Assembly: GCA_003564655.1 (NCBI GenBank) | Contig: PXES01000326.1 | Span: forward strand, 1 to 7,196 | From: Paracoccaceae bacterium | Lineage (GTDB): Bacteria; Pseudomonadota; Alphaproteobacteria; Rhodobacterales; Rhodobacteraceae | Reading direction: 5' to 3' | DNA: 7,196 nucleotides | In this document: positions 1 to 4,239 of the stretch, in pieces | Position numbering within the stretch: the first letter of the stretch is position 1 | Layout of the letters: each line of letters begins with the position of its first letter | The notes under the pieces: generated by a model | What the model was told of the DNA's origin: nothing | Database searches by the model: none | What the model saw: the letters and a program-made list of their open reading frames with translations, nothing else | Translations under genes and position numbers: made by a program

Positions 1-5
1 AGGAC

Positions 6-375
6 ATGCGGGCAATGATGCAGGCCCCCGCAGGGCTGGCGCTCGGCGGGGTGGTGTAGGGGGCTGCGGCGGACCCGAACAGGTTCGACGGAACCGACCG
101 GATCAACCCCGATGACACGGGTTGCGTTGTCGGTGCGGGCGATGTCCCGGGGGCTGCGTTCCGCATCGCTGACGGCATGCTGGAGCGTATCGAGACGCGT
201 TGCGTGCTGGCCAATCCCACCAATATCCGCGACATGGATGCGATGCTCTTCGATGTGCAGTGCGCGGGAGGTGACGGAACGGTCCTACCGGATGATGCTG
301 ATTCAACAGGATGACGGGTCGCTGTTGCGGGTCGTCGATGGCCTGGCGTTCAGCGCGCCGCCCTGCAGCGAATGA
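6..375 (+). pseudogene. Decayed gene for a small exported protein (nonsense plus frameshift)
   Basis: Read from the ATG at 6 (or 15/18), the frame gives a short hydrophobic stretch (LALGGVV), a TAG stop at 57-59, then GAAADPNRFDGTD in the same frame, which looks like the end of a signal peptide with an AAA/DP cleavage site. The frame then stays open through a Cys-containing segment (TRCVLANPTNIRDMDAMLFD) to about 264. From about 268-283 a sensible sequence continues only in the next frame (SYRMMLIQQDDGSLLRVVDG, ending APPCSE at a TGA at 373-375), so one extra base seems to have entered near the GGGAGG run. Joined, it would be about 120 residues with several Cys, like small secreted hypothetical proteins I recall from Rhodobacterales; no function is known to me. 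The window edge hides the upstream region, so residues before the TAG could be the tail of another gene. A sequencing error could explain one lesion, less easily both. Confidence 0.5.
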
Positions 376-693
376 CCCCCGGCGCCGCGCGCGTCCGGTG
401 GCGCCCGGTGCGGCTGCGCCGGGGCAGGCGGGCTATTCCAGCCGATACGCAAGCATGCAGGCACAGAGACATGTGCGCGCGTGCTGTCCATCCGGGGAGG
501 CTGTCTGCGATGCCGCGCCGCGCATGTGGGATGCCGCCGCGCGCGGCCCCGTCGATGCGCGTCAGCCCGTGCCGCGGCGCGTCGCGCGGATGTGGCCCGT
601 GGCCGGGTCGGCTGCCCGGCGCGCGCGGCTGGTCCGTTGCGAATGTCGCGCTGTTCCACGCATCTCGGTATGTCTCCGCGTGATCGCCTTGCT
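376..693. other. Gene-free GC-rich stretch
   Basis: No convincing gene is seen on either strand. The open frames here are rich in Arg, Ala, Pro and Gly with no recognisable motif, no ribosome binding site and no family resemblance, as expected of random frames in very GC-rich DNA. A modest hairpin lies just after the pseudogene (404-411 pairing with 416-423, GGCT loop, one G-T pair) without a T-run. The stretch could be eroded coding sequence, but I cannot identify a parent gene. Confidence 0.5.
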
Positions 694-760
694 GCGCGAA
701 AAGCGCCCCCCGGGCCGTGCCCACCCACCCACCCGCACGCCCCGAGGGCGCTTTTCGCGC
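694..760. terminator. Strong bidirectional hairpin terminator between converging units
   Basis: A perfect 15-bp inverted repeat (694-708, GCGCGAAAAGCGCCC, with 746-760) is extended by an inner stem (711-720 with 735-744, one C-C mismatch), leaving a C-rich apex. The outer stem contains AAAAGCGCCC/GGGCGCTTTT, so on either strand a GC stem is followed by a U4 run, the typical form of a bidirectional Rho-independent terminator. It sits between the plus-strand pseudogene (ends 375) and the minus-strand kinase gene (ends 813), so it fits as the 3' end of both. The stem strength and position are seen directly; termination is inferred. Confidence 0.75.
720..734 (-). other. Perfect G-quadruplex motif in the terminator loop
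   Basis: The plus strand reads CCCACCCACCCACCC; the minus strand is therefore GGGTGGGTGGGTGGG, four G3 tracts separated by single T loops, the arrangement known to form very stable parallel quadruplexes. It lies at the apex of the 694-760 hairpin and would be in the 3' untranslated RNA of the kinase gene, which is transcribed from the minus strand. It may equally be just a four-unit CCCA repeat. The motif is certain; folding in the cell is inference. Confidence 0.6.
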
Positions 761-812
761 GCAGGCCCACAGGGAAACGGCCCCGCCACGGGCCAGTCAG
801 GCGCCGGTCGCG

Positions 813-1697
813 TCAGCCATCGGTTGCCGCGACATGCGCGGCAGCTCTCTCCAGCGCGGCCGCCAGCGCTGCCGCGCGCGGTTGCCCGCGCTGTTCATGC
901 GCCATGTGCGCGGCAACGAAGCAGTCGCCTGCGCCGGTGACGCGCAGGGCCTTCACCTGCGGCGGCGCGGTGGTCAGCACGCCTGTCGCATCGGCATCAC
1001 TCGCCGGGTGCGGGCCGTCCGTCACCAGCGCTCGGCCCGCCCCGCGCGCCAACAGGGCGCGGGCGGCGGTCTGGGTGTCGGGGAAGTCCGTGCCGCACAG
1101 GATTTCGGCCTCGGCGCGGTTGAGGTAGAATGTCGTCCCCGCCCGCTGCAGCAGTGGGGCCAGCCGCGCAGCCTTGCCCCCGGAGGCCGGGATCACCCGC
1201 AGATCGACCCCGGCGAGCCAGGACGCCGCTGCAAGCTCGGCAAGGTGCGCCGCCGTCAGCCCGCCATCGAGCGCCACGGGGCCGCGAAACGGGGTGTGCG
1301 CCGTGCCGAGGCGCCCGTCGCGCAGCGGCGCCAGCAAGCGCAGCCCCGCCGATTCCAGCCCGCGCGAATCCGCAATCGCGGCGACAAGCCCGTCAGTATC
1401 CTCGATGGCGATGTAGGAATCGGTCGCCCTGTCGCGGTGCAGCCAGTTGGTGATCACGCCGCGTGCCGCAATCGCCTTCGCCAATTCCAGCCCCGCCGCG
1501 TCCTGCCCGATGCTCGCCAACAGCGCCGGGCGATGGCCCAGATCCGCAAGCACCAGCGCGATGTTCAGCGCCCCGCCCCCCGGCTGCCGCTGGATCGTGC
1601 CGGGCACATCCGCCCCCGGCGGCACGGATGCGGGGCAGCGCCCGATCACATCCCAGAGGGCTGTTCCGATGCACAGGATGTCAGGCCGGTCGATCAT
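813..1697 (-). CDS. PfkB-family sugar kinase, probable pseudouridine kinase
   Basis: Encodes 294 residues, close to the usual ~300 of the ribokinase/PfkB family, cytoplasmic enzymes that use ATP to phosphorylate sugars or nucleosides. Visible features in order: an N-terminal strand IDRPDILCIGTALWDVIG (2-19), the substrate-side glycine motif PGGGALN (39-45) followed by ALVLADLG and ASIGQDAAG, the NxxE motif N193-R-A-E196, and the C-terminal signature VTGAGDCF (253-260) with the likely catalytic base Asp258. The SYIAIEDTDGLVAAIAD segment (94-110) and the V-TGAGD form of the signature resemble pseudouridine kinases (PsuK), which make pseudouridine 5'-phosphate for cleavage by the glycosidase PsuG; no psuG is seen downstream, so other sugar substrates remain possible. 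The start at 1697 gives the family's usual N-terminus; an upstream ATG at 1772 would add 25 residues of unlikely sequence. No strong Shine-Dalgarno is visible. The gene ends before the 694-760 terminator and is divergent from the ALDH-like ORF. Confidence 0.85.
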   Translation of the reverse strand: MIDRPDILCIGTALWDVIGRCPASVPPGADVPGTIQRQPGGGALNIALVLADLGHRPALLASIGQDAAGLELAKAIAARGVITNWLHRDRATDSYIAIEDTDGLVAAIADSRGLESAGLRLLAPLRDGRLGTAHTPFRGPVALDGGLTAAHLAELAAASWLAGVDLRVIPASGGKAARLAPLLQRAGTTFYLNRAEAEILCGTDFPDTQTAARALLARGAGRALVTDGPHPASDADATGVLTTAPPQVKALRVTGAGDCFVAAHMAHEQRGQPRAAALAAALERAAAHVAATDG

Positions 1698-1770
1698 GCG
1701 CGTTGTGGTGGCGCAAAGCCAGGCCGGGCGCAAGGCTGGCGGCGCCGCCACGCCCCTGCTACGCAGGCGC
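1698..1770. promoter_or_regulatory. Divergent promoter gap with a 14-bp palindrome
   Basis: This 73-bp gap separates the start codons of the kinase gene (leftward) and the ALDH-like ORF (rightward), so promoters for both must lie in or near it. It holds a perfect 14-bp palindrome, TGGCGGCGCCGCCA (1737-1750), and a direct repeat GGCGCAA (1710-1716 and 1727-1733). These could be an operator for a shared regulator, but GC palindromes arise easily in such DNA. I see no convincing -35/-10 pair. Confidence 0.35.
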
Positions 1771-2397
1771 ATGATCGCGACAGACACCGAACGGCTGTGC
1801 GCCCATTTTGTTGGCGGGTGCTGGCGTGCCCCGTGCGCGACCCAGGCGCTGATGCTTGCCGATGCAGCCGGCCGACCGCTCGGGCAGGTGGTGACCGCCG
1901 GGCGCGACGATCTGCTGCGCGCTCGCGACAGCATGGCCCCGGCGGATGATGCCGCCCGTCTGCGCCTGATGCGGGCGGTTGATGCGGGGCTGCCAGCCTT
2001 GCGCGCGGCCTGGCACCGTCAGAACGCGCCGGCACCTGACCTTGGCGCCCTGATCAGCGGGCTTGCGAGTCCTGCCGCCCCCGCCCCCGGGGTCATCTGC
2101 CAGCCGCTGCCGCTGCGCGAGCTCGGCCACGCGCTCGGGGCAGGGCTGCGCGGCGGGCTGATCTGGTGTCCGCCCCCGTCACAAGCGCTGTTCGCCGTTG
2201 CGCTGATGCAGCTTGCCCAAGGGGTCGATCTGCCGCCCGGTGCGATGAACCTGCTGCACGCGGCCACCCCGCAGACGCGCCGCCTGATCCGGGCACTGGG
2301 GCTGGCGGTGCTGGCGTCAGGTGTAGACGCGCGGGCCGAGGACGCGCTCGGGGACGTCCCTGCGCGTCATCCCCCGCCGCGCGAGTTCGGCGTCTGA
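1771..2397 (+). CDS. Short ORF resembling the N-terminal part of an aldehyde dehydrogenase
   Basis: Encodes 208 residues with GC-rich third positions throughout, as in real genes here. The order of features follows an aldehyde dehydrogenase N-terminal domain: FVGGCWRAP (13-21) resembles the FINGEWV opening, GRPLGQVVTAGRDDLLRA the following NAD-domain lead-in, then an APALAAGN-like segment (ELGHALGAGLRGGLIWCPPPSQ) and a segment like GLPPGVxNVVTG (GVDLPPGAMNLLHA). An ALDH is about 480 residues; the second half, with the catalytic Cys and Glu, is missing, so it cannot be an active dehydrogenase. The last ~27 residues are antisense to the neighbouring minus-strand gene and resemble nothing, suggesting the frame runs past a lost end. 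It may be a decaying remnant or a short paralogue with a non-catalytic role. The start at 1771 is chosen because homology begins just after it; its ribosome binding site is poor (GCAGG), and 1696 is an alternative in-frame ATG. Confidence 0.55.
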   Translation: MIATDTERLCAHFVGGCWRAPCATQALMLADAAGRPLGQVVTAGRDDLLRARDSMAPADDAARLRLMRAVDAGLPALRAAWHRQNAPAPDLGALISGLASPAAPAPGVICQPLPLRELGHALGAGLRGGLIWCPPPSQALFAVALMQLAQGVDLPPGAMNLLHAATPQTRRLIRALGLAVLASGVDARAEDALGDVPARHPPPREFGV

Positions 2398-2520
2398 CAT
2401 CGCGCTGTAGTGCTCCAGGGAGCGATATGTGGGTGAGGCCTCGGCCAGGCGTAGAAAGAACGCCTCCAGCCGCGTGCGCAGGGACCGGCCGGGATAAAGG
2501 TCTGTTGTCGTGCTTGCCAT
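2317..2520 (-). CDS. DUF1127-like small protein
   Basis: Encodes 67 residues. The C-terminal half (about 32-60, RSLEHYSAMSDAELARRGMT then RRDVPERVL) matches the pattern of DUF1127-type small proteins of alphaproteobacteria: an aromatic/Leu helix, then L/MSDxELxRxG followed by a basic R-D-(I/V) helix. The N-terminal part is a short variable lead-in. The start is preceded by AAAGGG with 7 nt spacing, a reasonable ribosome binding site. Members studied in Rhodobacter and Agrobacterium are linked to stress, sRNA and phosphate/C1 metabolism, possibly through RNA binding; the role here is unknown. It is divergent from recA and overlaps the 3' end of the ALDH-like ORF tail-to-tail by 81 bp, so one of the two reading frames has probably spread into the other's territory. 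This one has the better family match. Confidence 0.7.
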   Translation of the reverse strand: MASTTTDLYPGRSLRTRLEAFFLRLAEASPTYRSLEHYSAMSDAELARRGMTRRDVPERVLGPRVYT

Positions 2521-2553
2521 CTGGAAACCCTTTCAGGACAGGTGTTTCCTCCC

Positions 2554-2597
2554 GTCAGCCAAGATGGGTCAATTCCGCTGACATGACCAGTGCACTG
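2554..2597. promoter_or_regulatory. Inverted-repeat cluster in the DUF1127/recA divergent region
   Basis: Two interleaved inverted repeats (GTCAGC 2554-2559 with GCTGAC 2577-2582; GGTCA 2567-2571 with TGACC 2584-2588) abut a perfect 10-bp palindrome CAGTGCACTG (2588-2597). They lie 34-77 bp upstream of the DUF1127-like start, where an operator could sit. TTGACC on the minus strand (2567-2572) could be a -35 element, but no good -10 follows. Short repeats like these may be chance. Confidence 0.25.
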
Positions 2598-2689
2598 AGG
2601 GAAACCCCGTCCTGCATCTGCTGCAAGGCGCGTAGTGCAACGTTCTGTTAACCGATTCGGCTTATGAGTCAGAGCGTGGCACGAAAAAA

Positions 2690-2704
2690 GTTCTCGATTT
2701 GTAC
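2690..2704 (+). promoter_or_regulatory. Probable LexA (SOS) operator of recA
   Basis: The sequence GTTCTCGATTTGTAC matches the alphaproteobacterial LexA site GTTC-N7-GTTC with a single mismatch (GTAC in the right half). It lies 79 bp before the recA start, in a local AT-rich patch, where the SOS operator of recA is expected. LexA bound here would repress recA until RecA filaments on single-stranded DNA trigger LexA self-cleavage. A second one-mismatch candidate in opposite orientation, GAAC-N7-AAAC, is at 2721-2735. Position and match are seen; binding is inferred. Confidence 0.65.
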
Positions 2705-2729
2705 CTTGCGTTGCGTTAAGGAACATATC
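2699..2729 (+). promoter_or_regulatory. Tentative recA promoter
   Basis: TTGTAC (2699-2704) could be a -35 element overlapping the right half of the LexA site, with a weak -10 such as CATATC (2724-2729) at 19-bp spacing. This placement would let LexA block RNA polymerase directly. The -10 match is poor, so the exact promoter is uncertain. Confidence 0.3.
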
Positions 2730-2783
2730 AGAAACAAACGGGCGATTGCCGGGCGCGACGCGCTGTGAAATAAGAGGTGGGAA

Positions 2784-3851
2784 ATGGCTGTAGCGGACCT
2801 GTTGAACATGACCGACAAGCGGAGTGCGGAAAAGCAGAAAGCCCTCGATTCGGCGTTGGCGCAGATCGAGCGGCAATTCGGCAAGGGCTCGATCATGAAG
2901 CTCGGCGCCGACAATCCGGTGACCGAGATCGCGTCAACCTCGACCGGCTCGCTGGGGCTCGATATCGCGCTGGGGATCGGCGGGCTGCCCAAGGGCCGCA
3001 TCGTCGAGATCTATGGCCCCGAATCCTCGGGGAAGACAACGCTGACACTGCACGCCGTCGCGGAAGAGCAGAAGCAGGGCGGTGTCTGCGCCTTTGTCGA
3101 TGCCGAACACGCGCTCGACCCGCAATATGCCCGCAAGCTGGGCGTCGATCTGGATGAGCTGCTGATCTCGCAGCCCGACACGGGCGAGCAGGCGCTCGAG
3201 ATCGTGGACACGCTGGTGCGCTCGGGCGCGGTCAGCATGGTGGTGGTCGATTCGGTCGCGGCGCTCACGCCGAAATCCGAGCTCGAGGGCGATATGGGCG
3301 ACAGCTCGGTGGGCGTGCATGCCCGGCTGATGAGCCAGGCCATGCGCAAGCTCACCTCCTCTATCGCGCGGTCGAACTGCATGGTGATCTTCATCAACCA
3401 GATCCGCATGAAGATCGGCGTGATGTTCGGCAGCCCCGAAACCACGACAGGCGGCAATGCGCTGAAATTCTACGCCTCCGTGCGGCTCGATATCCGCCGC
3501 ATCGGCTCGATCAAGGACCGTGACGAGGTGGTGGGCAACCAGACCCGCGTCAAGGTGGTCAAGAACAAGGTCGCGCCGCCCTTCAAGCAGGTCGAGTTCG
3601 ACATCATGTATGGCGAGGGCATCTCCAAGCGCGGCGAGTTGCTGGATCTGGGCGTCAAGGCGGGCGTCGTGGAAAAATCGGGTGCGTGGTATTCCTATGG
3701 TGACGACCGCATCGGCCAGGGCCGCGAGAACGCCAAGAGTTTCCTGAAGGACAACCCGCAGATCGCGCATGAGATCGAGGACAAGATCCGCGCGGCGCAT
3801 GGGCTCGACTTTCACATGGCCGAAGGCGACGACGCCCTGACCGAGGAGTGA
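2784..3851 (+). CDS. recA: Recombinase RecA
   Basis: Encodes 355 residues, the normal length for alphaproteobacterial RecA. RecA coats single-stranded DNA, pairs it with homologous duplex using ATP, and as a filament triggers LexA self-cleavage, starting the SOS response. Visible parts: N-terminal polymerisation helix (KQKALDSALAQIERQFGKGS, 17-36), Walker A GPESSGKT (78-85), catalytic Glu108 in FVDAEHALDP, Walker B SMVVVD ending in Asp156, DNA-binding loop L1 around SELEGDMGDS (165-174) and L2 after FINQIR (203-208, Gln206 the ATP-sensing glutamine), GSPETTTGGNALKFYASVRLD (216-236), and an acidic C-terminal tail (EGDDALTEE). All key residues are intact. The start has a good ribosome binding site, GAGGTG, 4 nt before the ATG, and MAVADLLNMTDKRS resembles related RecA N-termini. 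A LexA-type operator lies upstream. It appears monocistronic, being 388 bp from alaS with a hairpin after its stop. Confidence 0.98.
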   Translation: MAVADLLNMTDKRSAEKQKALDSALAQIERQFGKGSIMKLGADNPVTEIASTSTGSLGLDIALGIGGLPKGRIVEIYGPESSGKTTLTLHAVAEEQKQGGVCAFVDAEHALDPQYARKLGVDLDELLISQPDTGEQALEIVDTLVRSGAVSMVVVDSVAALTPKSELEGDMGDSSVGVHARLMSQAMRKLTSSIARSNCMVIFINQIRMKIGVMFGSPETTTGGNALKFYASVRLDIRRIGSIKDRDEVVGNQTRVKVVKNKVAPPFKQVEFDIMYGEGISKRGELLDLGVKAGVVEKSGAWYSYGDDRIGQGRENAKSFLKDNPQIAHEIEDKIRAAHGLDFHMAEGDDALTEE

Positions 3852-3853
3852 GC

Positions 3854-3888
3854 CTGCGCCCCGCCCGGCACCGTCGTGCGGGGCGCGG
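3854..3888 (+). terminator. Hairpin after recA, possible terminator
   Basis: Starting 2 nt after the recA stop, GCGCCCCGC (3856-3864) pairs perfectly with 3878-3886, and the stem extends by a T-G and a C-G pair to 3854/3888; the loop is 13 nt. It is stable and well placed, but no T-run follows, so it may stabilise the recA mRNA 3' end or assist termination rather than be a standard Rho-independent terminator. Confidence 0.45.
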
Positions 3889-4204
3889 TGCGGCCGGCGG
3901 GGCTAAGTTGGCAGCGTATCAGTCGGCCCGATGATCGCTGCGGATCGGTCGCTTCGCATAAGCCTCTCGCGCTCAGCCGCAGGGAGAGATCTTGCGGTCC
4001 CGTCTTCGGGGTCTGAGGCGCGCTGCGGTGCAGTTTGCCATGTCTCGCAAGCTTTTCGCGGCGCTTTTGCCTGTCTCGAACCGGCCCTGTCGTTCTGTGC
4101 GATGCCTCGCGGCCCAAGGCGTGCGCGTCACCGCGCGCGCCGCGGCCCGTTCCGTGCTGCGCTGGGCCTGATGGCGGTGGACAGCCCATCTGCGCGGGGC
4201 TAAA
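3889..4204. other. recA-alaS intergenic region, no gene supported
   Basis: This stretch should contain the alaS promoter and untranslated leader. The longer open frames (for example 3931-4203 +, or a 43-codon frame at 4040-4171 +) have no ribosome binding site and no recognisable product. I see no clear -35/-10 pair, tRNA or known riboswitch core. The middle part (3900-4080) is somewhat less GC-rich than its surroundings, which fits a regulatory leader. Confidence 0.4.
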
Positions 4205-4233
4205 CCGGGCGGGTCCGCAATTCCCGCCGGAGA
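4205..4233 (+). promoter_or_regulatory. Hairpin abutting the alaS ribosome binding site
   Basis: CCGGGCGGG (4205-4213) pairs with CCCGCCGG (4223-4230), one G bulged, around a 9-nt loop. The last two G of the stem are the first bases of the alaS Shine-Dalgarno GGAG (4229-4232), 7 nt before the ATG at 4240. Pairing could partly hide the ribosome binding site and tune alaS translation; this is inference from the sequence alone. Confidence 0.4.
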
Positions 4234-4239
4234 CGACGC

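Noticed and set aside
303..770. Overlapping open frames on both strands in the gene-free region, considered as small genes
   Set aside because: No start signals, no recognisable motifs, and several pass through the terminator hairpin.
717..1949. Long plus-strand open frame antisense to the kinase gene
   Set aside because: It is Arg/Pro/Ala-rich with no family motif and mirrors the codon bias of the real minus-strand gene.
2934..3815. 293-codon minus-strand open frame inside recA
   Set aside because: It is a shadow of the conserved recA reading frame.
4040..4171. 43-codon Ala-rich plus-strand frame upstream of alaS, considered as a leader peptide for attenuation
   Set aside because: No ribosome binding site, the Ala content is ordinary for GC-rich random frames, and no terminator/antiterminator pair is visible after it.
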